A stretch of DNA of 64,000 nucleotides from Mucilaginibacter empetricola (GCF_024808665.1 NZ_JANUBZ010000010.1:215555-279554), one strand, 5' to 3'. Shown: positions 26,103-34,825, counted from the stretch's first letter. Notes: generated from the sequence alone by a model not told the origin. Translations and numbers: made by a program.

Positions 26103-27200
26103 ATGAAAAAGATAATCTTGTTATTGTTGGTTGTTGTGGCAGCAGCACAATTAAAGGCGCAAACAGGCAAAACGCAAAATGTGATTGTGATTACGCTGGA
26201 TGGTTTCAGGTGGCAGGAACTTTATCGCGGGGCAGATTCAGCTTTGATCAACTCAAAGTTTACTGAAGATAAAAAGGATATGACAAAAAAATACTGGGCA
26301 GCCACGGCAGAAGAACGCCGTAAATTATTGCTGCCTTTTATTTGGTCGGTAGTGGCTCAAAACGGACAGCTTTATGGCGATAGGGACTTGGGTAATCATG
26401 ATGAGGTAGCTAACCCGTATCATTTTTCATATCCGGGATATAACGAAATTTTTACAGGCTTCCCCGATGTAAGAATGAACACCAACGACCCGATCATCAA
26501 CCCCAATCAAAATGTGCTGGAGTTTTTAAACAAGCAAAAGGGGTTTGAAAATAAAGTTGCTGTTTTTTCATCATGGGAAAGGTTTCCGCAGATATTAAAC
26601 GTTAACCGCTCGGGTTTACTGGTAAACGCAGGATTTATGGATTTTACTGCTGCCGATGCAAACGGCCGTTTGAAATATTTAAATGAGTTGCAGCATAAGG
26701 CTCCTTCCTATTTAAGTGATTCGACCAGAATCGATTTTATGACTTACGAGTTTGGTAAAGAATACCTGAAACAATACAAACCAAAGGTATTGTATATCGC
26801 TTTTGATGAAACAGACGATATGGCCCACGAAGGCAATTACGAGTTTTATCTGGATCGTACCCGTCAGGAAGATGGCTATATTAATGAGCTTTGGCAATAC
26901 CTGCAATCTGATCCGCAGTATAAAAACAAAACTACGCTGATCATCACCTGCGATCATGGTCGTGGTGATGTGCCGCTTGAAAAATGGCGCGACCATGGTG
27001 CTGATGTTTTACATTCTGAACAAACCTGGTTTGCCGTAATAGGACCCGATACTCCGGCATTGGGCATTATTAAAACTCCAACAACCACTTATCATAAGCA
27101 ACTGGCGCAAACCATAGCCAATTTGCTTGGGTTTGATTTTAAAGCAAATGCAAATCATGAGGTGGGTAATGCCATTGGCAGCGTAACCGGTAATAAGTAA
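26103..27200 (+). CDS. Alkaline-phosphatase-superfamily phosphoesterase/phosphodiesterase, secreted
   Basis: The start at 26103 gives a clean signal peptide (MKKIILLLLVVVAAAQLKA) and 365 residues; the upstream in-frame ATG at 26040 is probably not used. Metal-binding Asp33 lies in VITLDGFRW, followed by FDETDDMAHEG and CDHGRGD ligands. The segment FSYPGYNEIFTG aligns with the nucleophile region of nucleotide pyrophosphatases (TFPNHYTLVTG), so Ser109 replaces the usual Thr. It could be a phosphodiesterase, phosphatase or phosphonoacetate-hydrolase-like enzyme. Its place after SusD suggests it processes the imported ligand in the periplasm. Confidence 0.82.
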   Translation: MKKIILLLLVVVAAAQLKAQTGKTQNVIVITLDGFRWQELYRGADSALINSKFTEDKKDMTKKYWAATAEERRKLLLPFIWSVVAQNGQLYGDRDLGNHDEVANPYHFSYPGYNEIFTGFPDVRMNTNDPIINPNQNVLEFLNKQKGFENKVAVFSSWERFPQILNVNRSGLLVNAGFMDFTAADANGRLKYLNELQHKAPSYLSDSTRIDFMTYEFGKEYLKQYKPKVLYIAFDETDDMAHEGNYEFYLDRTRQEDGYINELWQYLQSDPQYKNKTTLIITCDHGRGDVPLEKWRDHGADVLHSEQTWFAVIGPDTPALGIIKTPTTTYHKQLAQTIANLLGFDFKANANHEVGNAIGSVTGNK

Positions 27201-27214
27201 TAATATAATACCTT

Positions 27215-28036
27215 ATGAAATATTTAGCTTTGTTATTAATACCGTTTTATTGGGTGCTGCAAACCGCAGCTCAATTTAATCCTGTGCCTACACTAAAACA
27301 CAAATTTATTATTGTTGCGCACCGAGGCGATCATACTCATTATCCTGAAAATACTATTGAGGCCTATAATCAGGCTATAAAAGATAAAGCCGACTATATT
27401 GAGATTGATTTGCGTACAACCGCCGATGGCAAATTGGTGAGCCTGCATGATGCCAGTGTAAACCGGATGACCGATGGTAAAGGGCTGGTAAAAGACCTAA
27501 CCCTTGAACAAATAGAAGCACTGAAGGTAAGCGTTAAAAGTAAACCCGATACTACAACCATCTACCATATACCAACGTTTGAGCAGATATTAAAACTTTG
27601 CAAAAACAGGATTCATATTTATATTGATTTTAAGGAGGCTGATGCTTTAGCCACGCTGAATATGCTGAAGCAGTTTCATATGGACAAACAGGTATTGATT
27701 TATATCAACAAACCGGCACAAATTACTGACTGGCGCAAAACTGACCCAACAATGCCGCTGATGGTAAGTTTGCCCGATAGTGTTAAAGACACCGAATCGC
27801 TACGCAAGTTTATCAGCCAAAACCATCCTGATGTATTAGATGGAGGCTATACCGAATACGATGCGCAGATGGTTGCATTTGCCACTGCCGTTGGCTTGCC
27901 GGTTTGGCCCGACGCACAAGGCCCCCAGGAAGGACCACTGGTTTGGGATAAAGCTATTGAAAAAGGACTAAAAGGCTTGCAAACTGATAACCCGGCTGCG
28001 CTGGCTAAATATTTAAAACAAAAAGGGTTAAGGTAA
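27215..28036 (+). CDS. Glycerophosphodiester phosphodiesterase, secreted
   Basis: A 273-residue protein with an N-terminal signal peptide. GDPD signature residues are His36-Arg37 (VAHRGD), Glu63 and Asp65 (YIEIDLR), and His78 (SLHDA). The later stretches TNPAALAKYLK and DGGYTEYDA complete the TIM-barrel pattern. It hydrolyses glycerophosphodiesters to sn-glycerol-3-phosphate and an alcohol, and could act on glycerophospho- or glycerophosphono-compounds. It begins 14 bases after the alkaline-phosphatase-like gene and ends the SusC operon. A repeat begins at the base after its stop. Confidence 0.92.
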   Translation: MKYLALLLIPFYWVLQTAAQFNPVPTLKHKFIIVAHRGDHTHYPENTIEAYNQAIKDKADYIEIDLRTTADGKLVSLHDASVNRMTDGKGLVKDLTLEQIEALKVSVKSKPDTTTIYHIPTFEQILKLCKNRIHIYIDFKEADALATLNMLKQFHMDKQVLIYINKPAQITDWRKTDPTMPLMVSLPDSVKDTESLRKFISQNHPDVLDGGYTEYDAQMVAFATAVGLPVWPDAQGPQEGPLVWDKAIEKGLKGLQTDNPAALAKYLKQKGLR

Positions 28037-28201
28037 GCCTCACCCTGCCCTCTCCAGGGGAGAGGGTTCTGAAAAAGCGCGAAGTTAAAGTCCTCTCCTT
28101 GCGCCACCGCTAAAGCTTAGGCGGCACGCGGTTGGAGAGGATTATTCATATATTGTTATTTCTTTAAGGTATTCATGAGAGCTTCGCTGTTTAGGTGAGG
28201 C
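28037..28201. repeat. GCCTCACCCTGCCCTCTCC repeat, copy 2
   Basis: The same family as 20727-20843 and in the same orientation, starting immediately after the GDPD stop codon and ending GGTGAGGC. It carries about 50 extra bases near its right end (including TTTCTTTAAGGTATTCATG) that copy 1 lacks. It could fold into a terminator-like hairpin for the SusC operon. Confidence 0.8.
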
Positions 28202-28290
28202 CAATGAGTTTTGTTAAAAAGAAGTATTTTAATTATTTCGAACTAATGATATCTTAATGACAGATAATTACTTTTATTTAAATTTAGCCA

Positions 28291-29142
28291 ATGAGCTCAC
28301 GCAGAAAATTTATTGAAAAGGCCGCAGCAGGTATAGCCGCTGTTAGTCTTTTGCCCGCTGTTAATACTTTTGCGGCAAGTAACAATGTCTATAAAAGACA
28401 ACTAACTTCCAAACCTAAACTGAGGTTTGCCATTGCATCAGACATTCACTACGGACAAGAAGGTACCGATTATACTGCCTACACCGGCAGTATGGTTAAA
28501 TGGCTGAACGAGGACCACAACAAAAATAAATTAGATCTGGTGATCATTAACGGCGACCTGGTACACAACCGCCCCGACTTGTTGCCCGAGATTAAAAGAA
28601 ACTACCTGGACAAGTTAGATGTGCCCTGTTACACTATTCCGGGGAATCATGATTTTGCAGATGGCGGAATCTGGAAAACGGTTTTTGGCTACGAGGATAA
28701 ATATGTTATTGAAATGGATGAAGTCGCTTTCGTGTTTGCCAATACAGCCGATACTAAAGGAGGATATGTTTGTCCGGATAATGAATTTTTAAAATCATCG
28801 CTCGATAAGCTTACGGATAAAAAAATAGTGTTTGTGATCTTGCATATTGCACCCGTGCAATGGTTAAAAACGGAGGCCACCATATTTTTAAACTGCCCTG
28901 ATACTGTTAGCCTGTTACATAATTATCCGAATGTGAAAGCCGCTTTCCACGGGCACGATCATACGTTGGATGGTGTGCGATACACCGATAAACTCCCTCA
29001 TTTTTTCGACTCGCACATTGGCGGCAACTGGGGAACCGATTATCGCGGGTACCGGGTAGTGGAGGTACATAATGATAATACCATTTACACCTACCAGGTA
29101 AACGCCAGCCAGAACCCGGTATTAAACGCCAATAAATTTTAA
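28291..29142 (+). CDS. Exported calcineurin-like metallophosphoesterase
   Basis: A 283-residue protein with a Tat-like leader (MSSRRKFIEKAAAGIAAVSL). The five metallophosphoesterase blocks are visible: ASDIHYG, NGDLVHNRPD, GNHDF, VILHIAP and FHGHDHTLDG. The family includes purple-acid-like phosphatases, 3',5'-cAMP phosphodiesterases and glycerophosphodiesterases. It follows the SusC operon after the repeat, so it may be part of the same phosphate-ester scavenging set, but no copy of the shared operator is seen in front of it. Confidence 0.88.
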   Translation: MSSRRKFIEKAAAGIAAVSLLPAVNTFAASNNVYKRQLTSKPKLRFAIASDIHYGQEGTDYTAYTGSMVKWLNEDHNKNKLDLVIINGDLVHNRPDLLPEIKRNYLDKLDVPCYTIPGNHDFADGGIWKTVFGYEDKYVIEMDEVAFVFANTADTKGGYVCPDNEFLKSSLDKLTDKKIVFVILHIAPVQWLKTEATIFLNCPDTVSLLHNYPNVKAAFHGHDHTLDGVRYTDKLPHFFDSHIGGNWGTDYRGYRVVEVHNDNTIYTYQVNASQNPVLNANKF

Positions 29143-29160
29143 TAAACCCCAAACTAAATA

Positions 29161-29387
29161 TAGCGATGGTTTTTAAACGAGAGGTGTTCGAAACATTAAA
29201 AAGGGTGTCATGCTGAGGCTCTCGAAGCATGTGGGCAAAGGCATTAATCGCCATGCCTTCACGTCTTGCATCAACGGTAGTGCATTGGCGTATACCCAAC
29301 GCACACCCTTCGAGTGCCTCAGGGTGACACCGATGTTGAATATTCATAACCATGTTTCGAACACCCTTAGTTTTAAACACATCGCTA
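29161..29387. mobile_element. MITE-like element, copy 1 (TIR GGTGTTCGAAACAT)
   Basis: Perfect 14-bp terminal inverted repeats GGTGTTCGAAACAT at 29183-29196 and 29352-29365 bound 183 bases without an ORF. Inside, an imperfect inverted repeat pairs AGGGTGTCATGCTGAGGC with a complementary stretch before GGGTGACACC. The flanks carry the direct repeat TTTTAAAC (29171-29178, 29371-29378) and outer arms TAGCGATG/CATCGCTA, as if the element sat in the middle of a palindrome. The interior aligns along its length with 39494-39681. Confidence 0.7.
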
Positions 29388-29539
29388 TGTAAAAAGCCAC
29401 CCAGCATTTATTCTTCCCCTCTATTGCTTTTTTAAAACCACTTGTGTAACTTTATTGTTATAAAGTAAAAATGGCGATAGCCTCACCAAGGCTATCTGAC
29501 CAATTATAAACCTATTTTACTTAAAAACGGGAGGCTGGA

Positions 29540-29983
29540 ATGAACCTGGTTCATAAAATTGAAAATTGGGGCGATACGCATCATCCCATGGTGTTGGACG
29601 TTGTTCGTGTAGCGTTAGGGATCTTCTTAATGCTTAAAGGCTTCGCTTTTTTGGATAACTCCGCTTATCTGAAAGATATGATTGAAGATCAAAGCGTAGT
29701 TTATATTCCCATGGCTTTGTTAATGACGGTTGTTTACTACGTTATATTTGCCCATTTAGTAGGCGGTGTGCTTATAGCGATGGGCACTTTAACACGCTTT
29801 GCCTGTATTATTCAAATACCGATTGTACTGGCTGCTGTGTTTATGACAGACTTTTTTACTTCGGCTATAAACTCAATGGCCTGGCCATCAATAATAGCCT
29901 TAGTACTGCTGGTTATTTTTATGGTGATAGGCTCCGGCCCGCTTTCGCTCGACAGGTATTTGTCCAAATGGGAAGTGGTTTGA
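29540..29983 (+). CDS. DoxX-family inner-membrane protein
   Basis: A 147-residue protein with four hydrophobic helices. The first (VVRVALGIFLMLKGFAFLDN) carries the DoxX-type motif of an Arg followed by a Gly- and Lys-rich helix. Family members are small membrane proteins linked to redox balance and sulfur metabolism, and the precise role is unknown. An unusually clear purine-rich GGGAGGCTGG stands just before the ATG. Confidence 0.75.
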   Translation: MNLVHKIENWGDTHHPMVLDVVRVALGIFLMLKGFAFLDNSAYLKDMIEDQSVVYIPMALLMTVVYYVIFAHLVGGVLIAMGTLTRFACIIQIPIVLAAVFMTDFFTSAINSMAWPSIIALVLLVIFMVIGSGPLSLDRYLSKWEVV

Positions 29984-30104
29984 CAGTTGGCAGTTTCTAG
30001 TAGGCAGTTTGCAGCAGGTTAACAGTTCGCAGCTCACGGTAGGTAGTTTGCAATTTCATTTACTATCTAACTGCCCACTGCAAACTAATAACTGGCAACT
30101 GAAG
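29984..30104. repeat. Degenerate CAGTTTGCAG-type inverted repeat
   Basis: The gap between the convergent DoxX and zinc-finger genes is filled with variants of CAGTTGGCAGTTT and GGTAGTTTGCA on the left and their complements (CTGCCCACTGCAAACT, CTGGCAACTG) on the right. It starts directly after a stop codon. No ORF. Confidence 0.6.
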
Positions 30105-30377
30105 CTAATATTCCGCCATTTCTTCATCAACATAGCACCACAGCCAGCGTTCGCCCGGTTCTGCTGAGATTACAACAGGGTGCCCGGCTTCATTTGCATG
30201 TTTACTGGCGTGTTGTGCAGGAGAACTGTCGCAGCATAAAGTAACGCCACAAGTTTGGCAGGTGCGCAGGTGCACCCATTCGCCATTTACTTTAACACAT
30301 TCTTCGCATACATAAGCCTTCGGATGCTTAAGTGATTTTATTTCTTCCAGATGTTTGCAAACGCTGTCGTCTTCCAT
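30105..30377 (-). CDS. UBP-type zinc finger protein
   Basis: A 90-residue protein made almost entirely of one zinc finger. Cys and His ligands lie in VCKHL, VCEECVK, WVHLRTCQTCGVTLCC, SSPAQHASKHANEAGHP and end with a WLWCYVDEEMAEY motif. This is the ZnF-UBP fold, which in eukaryotes binds the ubiquitin C-terminus. In bacteria the partner is unknown. Its occurrence here as a stand-alone domain is normal for Bacteroidota and Actinobacteria. Confidence 0.88.
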   Translation of the reverse strand: MEDDSVCKHLEEIKSLKHPKAYVCEECVKVNGEWVHLRTCQTCGVTLCCDSSPAQHASKHANEAGHPVVISAEPGERWLWCYVDEEMAEY

Positions 30378-30416
30378 GGTGTTTGTTTTTGTTAAGCCCT
30401 TAAATAATAAAAATCA

Positions 30417-30510
30417 ATGTCATCGAAACGATAGTGAGAAAACTTTTGCGACAAACAGGTTCTGCGTTTTGCCTATTTCGCGCAAAAGATTTTCCGCTAT
30501 GTTTAAGAGA
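30417..30510. repeat. GATAGTGAGAAA-type palindromic repeat, copy
   Basis: ATGTCATCGAAACGATAGTGAGAAAACTTTTGCG faces CGCAAAAGATTTTCCGCTAT across a short spacer. It shares ATTTCGAA/CGATAGTGAGAAA-type sequence with 40551-40740. It occupies the gap between the zinc finger gene and the response-regulator/flavoprotein gene. No ORF. Confidence 0.55.
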
Positions 30511-30556
30511 TTACCTCTATTTTAACCCGCCTAACTAAAGCTGACGGTAAATTGAA

Positions 30557-32218
30557 CTATACCTCTGCCAAATACTTATGTACAAAGCTTATAGCCATTG
30601 ATCCTTCACCCACGGCTGACGCTACCCTGTTCATAGCTCCTGCACGCACATCGCCGGCGGCAAAAATACCGCTGCAACTGGTTTCCAGTAAAAATGGGTC
30701 GCGTTTATTCTTCCATATTTTCTGGAACTGGTCATATCGCCTTAACTCGCGACCGGTTTCAATAAAACCTTTTTCGTCTTTCAAAATATCGAGTTTTATC
30801 CAGTCGGTATAAGGTTTTGCACCAATAAAGACATATAAAGCCGCCGCGTCCCTGGTCTCTTGTTGTTTTGTTTTAACGTTGATAAGAGTAAGTCTTTCCA
30901 GGCTGTTGGTACCGCAGGCTTCCATTACCTCGGTATCTGTTAATATGGAAATGTTTTCAATGTTTTCAATCTGGGTAATCAAATAAGCCGACATGGTGTA
31001 CGACAAACTATCCCTGCGGATAATGATATACACGTTTTTTGCATATTTGGACAAATACACTGCCGATTGCCCTGCCGAGTTACCACCACCAATAATGTAA
31101 ACATCTTTGTCCTTACAGGCGGAAGCTTCGGTCATGGCAGCCCCGTAATACACGCCTGCGCCGGTGAAGTTTTCAATACCTTTTACTTCCAGCTTACGGT
31201 AATCAACGCCGGTGGTTATTACTACCGTGCGGCTAATAATTTCGGGACCATCATCCAGTATAATGGTTTTGTAACCATCTTTTTGGGTGATATCACTTAC
31301 TGCCTGCGGCGATAAAAATTCAGCACCTAATCGTTTGGCTTGACTAATGGCGCGCCTGGTTAAATCGGCCCCGCTCAAACCAGATGGAAAGCCCAGGTAA
31401 TTCTCAATCCTCGAACTCGATCCGGCCTGTCCGCCCGGCGCCTTGCGCTCAATCAATAAAGTTCTCAAACCTTCTGACGCACCATAAACCGCAGCTGCCA
31501 AACCCGCCGGGCCTGCGCCAATAATCACCACATCATAAATTTCTTTAATTATCTGCGGACTTTTGCGCGCTTTTTCTGCAATGGCCCTTATGGTTGGTTT
31601 GCATAAATAACTACCATCCTCAAAAATAACCATTGGTAATTGCTCAATGCCTACTTTGTTTAGCTCCAATGCATCTTTGGCGTCCGGGTTTTTCTCAATA
31701 TCCAGCCAGCGATAAGGTACAAGGTTGCTAGCCAGGTAATCTTTAACCGTGTGCGATTGGGGCGAAAACTGGTAGCCAACTACCTTAATGCCCTTAAACA
31801 CGGGCTCGTAATCGCTTTGCCAGTCATCCAGCAAATCATTTATCACCGGGAAAAGTTTTTCCTCCGGCGGATCCCAGGGCTTCATCAGGTAATAATCAAG
31901 CTTAACATCATTTATAGCCTTAATAGCGGCTTCCGTATCCGAGTAAGCGGTTAATAAAACACGCTTGGCATCAGGAAATATTTTTATCGCTTTTTCCAAA
32001 AACGCTACGCCCTCCATCTCGGGCATACGCTGATCGCAAACAAACATGGCAACAACATCTGAGCTGTTTTTTAAATCTGTTAAGCTCTCTAGCGCTTCAT
32101 TGGCAGATGTTGTGCTTAAAATTTTATATTCTTTGCCGTACATCGTTCGCAGATCGCGGCTTATGGCACGTAACACCTGTGGATCATCATCTATCGAAAA
32201 AATTATGGGTCGTTCCAT
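30557..32218 (-). CDS. Response regulator fused to a thioredoxin-reductase-like flavoprotein
   Basis: A 553-residue protein with three parts. Residues 1-125 are a receiver domain (FSIDDD, phosphoacceptor Asp62 in VCDQRMPEMEG). Residues about 135-215 look like a glutaredoxin/thioredoxin-like domain (VVGYQFSPQSHTVKDYL, QLPMVIFEDG) without a CxxC. Residues about 228-553 are an FAD/NAD-binding module (VVIIGAGPAGLAAAVYG, YIIGGGNSAGQS, FAAGDVRAGAM). The TrxR redox motif CATC is replaced by GAAM, so it should not reduce disulfides through it. Its kinase is probably the adjacent upstream gene product. Confidence 0.88.
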   Translation of the reverse strand: MERPIIFSIDDDPQVLRAISRDLRTMYGKEYKILSTTSANEALESLTDLKNSSDVVAMFVCDQRMPEMEGVAFLEKAIKIFPDAKRVLLTAYSDTEAAIKAINDVKLDYYLMKPWDPPEEKLFPVINDLLDDWQSDYEPVFKGIKVVGYQFSPQSHTVKDYLASNLVPYRWLDIEKNPDAKDALELNKVGIEQLPMVIFEDGSYLCKPTIRAIAEKARKSPQIIKEIYDVVIIGAGPAGLAAAVYGASEGLRTLLIERKAPGGQAGSSSRIENYLGFPSGLSGADLTRRAISQAKRLGAEFLSPQAVSDITQKDGYKTIILDDGPEIISRTVVITTGVDYRKLEVKGIENFTGAGVYYGAAMTEASACKDKDVYIIGGGNSAGQSAVYLSKYAKNVYIIIRRDSLSYTMSAYLITQIENIENISILTDTEVMEACGTNSLERLTLINVKTKQQETRDAAALYVFIGAKPYTDWIKLDILKDEKGFIETGRELRRYDQFQKIWKNKRDPFLLETSCSGIFAAGDVRAGAMNRVASAVGEGSMAISFVHKYLAEV

Positions 32219-32282
32219 TGGGTAGTAGTGTAATCGTTATTATCTATTTAATTCTTATCGGGAGCGTTTAAAAACTCCTCCA

Positions 32283-33683
32283 TTATCCGTCAATCGGGAA
32301 GCAAACAATAAATTCAGTTTTGCCCGGTACCGATCTTACCTTTATTGAGCCATTGTGCTGATGTACTATTCTGAGCACCACCTCTAAACCCATGCCTGTG
32401 CCTTTGCCCATTTCTTTAGTGGTAAAAAACGGATCAAATATGCGGGTCTTTATCTCCTCAGGTATACCCGGCCCATCATCAATTATAAACACTTGTACAA
32501 ACTCGCGTTCTTTCTCGGTTTTTATGGTTAGCGTACCTTTACCATTTGGCTCCATGGCATCAAGCGCATTATCAATCAGATTGGTCCATACCTGGTTAAG
32601 TTCGCCTATCATGGCTTTTACCGGTGGCAGAGATTCATCATAATCCTCAACAATGGTAACATTGTCTTTTTTTATCTTGTATCCCAGCATGGTTAGCGTA
32701 TTGCGTATGCCAATATGGATATCAGCATATTGCTTGTCTGATCCACGGTCCATGTGTGTGAAAATCTTCACAGAACTTACCAGGTCGGCAATCCTTCGCG
32801 ATGATTCCTGAATATCTTCAACCATCCGCTCCTTAACCAACAGGCTGCTTATCCAGCTAAAAACCGGCGAGCAGTAATTGGATGGAATATGATTACAAAA
32901 TGCTTCCAGGTTTTCAACGGTAAAGTTAAAATCAACAAAGGTTTCGGCTATGTCATAGCTATTTTCAACTTCGTGCTCATCCAGCCAGTCGGCCAATTCT
33001 TCTTCACGTTTCGTTTTTTCTTTTAGGGTTAAATGCGGCCGTTCTTTTACTGCAAGTAGCAGGGCAAGCTCTTTATTCAGGCCATCTACCTGCTCCGCAT
33101 TCATTTTTATGGCAATAACCTTTTTTAGTGACTGCGGCTCCAGTCGCAAATGTTCAATAAGTGCTACCGAATCGCGCACAATGGCCGATGCGGGGTTATT
33201 TAACTCGTGCGCCAATCCCGCCGAAAGTTTGCCCAACGCCATCATTTTTTCGTTTTGCTGCTGTAAGGCAGTAAACTCACGTACGCGGTTGCTCATTACA
33301 TGCACCAGTGCCTGGGTAAGTTCAAAATGATTATTTATCATTTCCCTTATCCTTTCGGTAGGGTACGACAAATACTTTAGTTCGCCTATCGCCTGGCTGC
33401 TGGCGGTAGCAATCATTCCGCGCGAATAGGGCAGATACCCGGTTACATCGCCGGGGCCAAAGGTGGCAAAATCGCGCCGGCTGCCGTTTTGCATCAGGTA
33501 GAGCTGTAAGCGCCCGCTTATTATAAAGTGGGGCCCGGCAAGCTCGTCGCCAGGTTTGGTAAAAGGTTCACCACTGGCAAGCGTATGTTCGGTACAATTG
33601 GCTATCAGCCAATCCAGCTGATCTTCAGGTACGTTTTTTAACGCTTCGAATGTTTTTAATATAGAAGATGTTATGGTTTGCAT
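32283..33683 (-). CDS. Histidine kinase with N-terminal cyclic-nucleotide-binding-like domain
   Basis: A 466-residue protein with no membrane segment. Residues about 10-135 form a CRP/cNMP-binding-like beta roll ([36 protein letters not shown]). The phosphoacceptor His159 lies in [14 protein letters not shown], the N box is LIDNALDAM, and the ATP lid boxes are [10 protein letters not shown] and [11 protein letters not shown]. It lies 64 bases upstream of the receiver/flavoprotein fusion gene on the same strand, so the two form a cytoplasmic two-component pair. The signal may be a nucleotide or a redox ligand, which is inferred. Confidence 0.9.
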   Translation of the reverse strand: MQTITSSILKTFEALKNVPEDQLDWLIANCTEHTLASGEPFTKPGDELAGPHFIISGRLQLYLMQNGSRRDFATFGPGDVTGYLPYSRGMIATASSQAIGELKYLSYPTERIREMINNHFELTQALVHVMSNRVREFTALQQQNEKMMALGKLSAGLAHELNNPASAIVRDSVALIEHLRLEPQSLKKVIAIKMNAEQVDGLNKELALLLAVKERPHLTLKEKTKREEELADWLDEHEVENSYDIAETFVDFNFTVENLEAFCNHIPSNYCSPVFSWISSLLVKERMVEDIQESSRRIADLVSSVKIFTHMDRGSDKQYADIHIGIRNTLTMLGYKIKKDNVTIVEDYDESLPPVKAMIGELNQVWTNLIDNALDAMEPNGKGTLTIKTEKEREFVQVFIIDDGPGIPEEIKTRIFDPFFTTKEMGKGTGMGLEVVLRIVHQHNGSIKVRSVPGKTEFIVCFPIDG

Positions 33684-33793
33684 GCATTTAAAAGTAAGTA
33701 ATATTCTTTAATTTTAGCGAATAGCTATATTTTTTGACATGTATTGTACATTAAACATATCCGTCAACAGTTATATTTAACCGATATTTATTT

Positions 33794-34075
33794 ATGGAAA
33801 TACAAAACAGAAATGACGGTAAACGCGGAGCCTTCTTTATTGAAGACGAAGGTAAGGAAATTGCCCTGATGCATTATACTTTTGCTGGTCCCGGAAAAAT
33901 AATAATTGACCATACTGAAGTGAACGAAGCTTACGAAGGCAAAGGTTTAGGTCGTAAACTGGTAAAAGCCGGTGTTGATTATGCCCGCGAACAGCATATT
34001 AAAATATTACCGCTTTGTCCGTTTGCCAAAAAGATATTTAGCATTACGCCTGATTATGCCGATGTGCTGTTTTAG
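33794..34075 (+). CDS. Small GNAT-type N-acetyltransferase (YjdJ/Gcn5-related)
   Basis: A 93-residue protein of the short NAT family. The acetyl-CoA loop is seen in EVNEAYEGKGLGRKLVKAGVDYA, followed by ILPLCPFAKKIF. These small enzymes are widespread and of unknown substrate. It begins 110 bases from the divergent kinase gene and is followed by the OsmC fusion gene on the same strand. Confidence 0.85.
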   Translation: MEIQNRNDGKRGAFFIEDEGKEIALMHYTFAGPGKIIIDHTEVNEAYEGKGLGRKLVKAGVDYAREQHIKILPLCPFAKKIFSITPDYADVLF

Positions 34076-34169
34076 TGAGCTCATAGATGATAGTTCATGG
34101 TTCATGGGGGTTGGCTGGTGAGGCTTTAGCCGAAATGAAATTGATATAATTCCAATTAAAATACTGTTT

Positions 34170-34805
34170 ATGAAATACCTGCTGGAACATCCCGTAACTG
34201 CCGTAATAGGCACCGAAAAATATAAATGCGTTGTTGAATGGCGGCACGGTAAGTTTATTGTTGATGAGCCAGAAGCTACCGGTGGTAATGATTTGGGCCC
34301 CGATCCTTATACGTTGTTGTTATCGTCATTAGGTACCTGCACCATTGCCACCCTACGCATGTATATTGACAGAAAAGGCTGGGATGTGCCGCAAATTGGC
34401 GTTGCCGTAAACATGTATCAGGAATTAAAGGGCGATAAAACCATCACTGTTATTGACCGGGATGTTAATTTTTCATCGCCGGTAACTGATGAACAGCGTG
34501 AGCGGTTGATACAAATTGCCAAAATTTGCCCGGTCTCAAAAATACTGGAAGGCGAAATCCAGATCCGCACATTTGCTTACAGCGATGGCGAAGAGAAAAA
34601 CAAACACACCTACACCAACGGTGATGTTACCGTAGCCTGGAAACCTGATTTGTGCAAGCACGCCGCGCGTTGTGCAACCCAGTTACCAACCGTTTTTAAT
34701 CCGGCAGTAAAGCCCTGGGTAAACATGGATGGCGCCACCAGTCAGGAAATTACCGACCAGGTAAACAAATGCCCAACCGGAGCCTTGAGTATTGAAAAGA
34801 AATAA
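34170..34805 (+). CDS. OsmC-family protein fused to a divergent 4Fe-4S (Fer4_19) domain
   Basis: A 211-residue two-domain protein. Residues about 5-138 are OsmC-like, with the two reactive cysteines Cys57 (SSLGTCTIATLRMY) and Cys120 (AKICPVSKIL) expected in a peroxide- or disulfide-reducing OsmC/YhfA enzyme. Residues about 148-208 form a Fer4_19-type segment (HAARC with Cys168, KCPTGALSI with Cys201, and Cys162 before them), which binds a single iron-sulfur cluster in related proteins. The fusion suggests redox coupling of the two centres, which is inference. Confidence 0.87.
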   Translation: MKYLLEHPVTAVIGTEKYKCVVEWRHGKFIVDEPEATGGNDLGPDPYTLLLSSLGTCTIATLRMYIDRKGWDVPQIGVAVNMYQELKGDKTITVIDRDVNFSSPVTDEQRERLIQIAKICPVSKILEGEIQIRTFAYSDGEEKNKHTYTNGDVTVAWKPDLCKHAARCATQLPTVFNPAVKPWVNMDGATSQEITDQVNKCPTGALSIEKK

Positions 34806-34825
34806 AAAAATGTATTAGTCCGGCT

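Noticed and set aside
28907..29407. Minus-strand frame of 166 codons
   Set aside because: It overlaps the well-supported metallophosphoesterase gene and continues into the MITE-like element.
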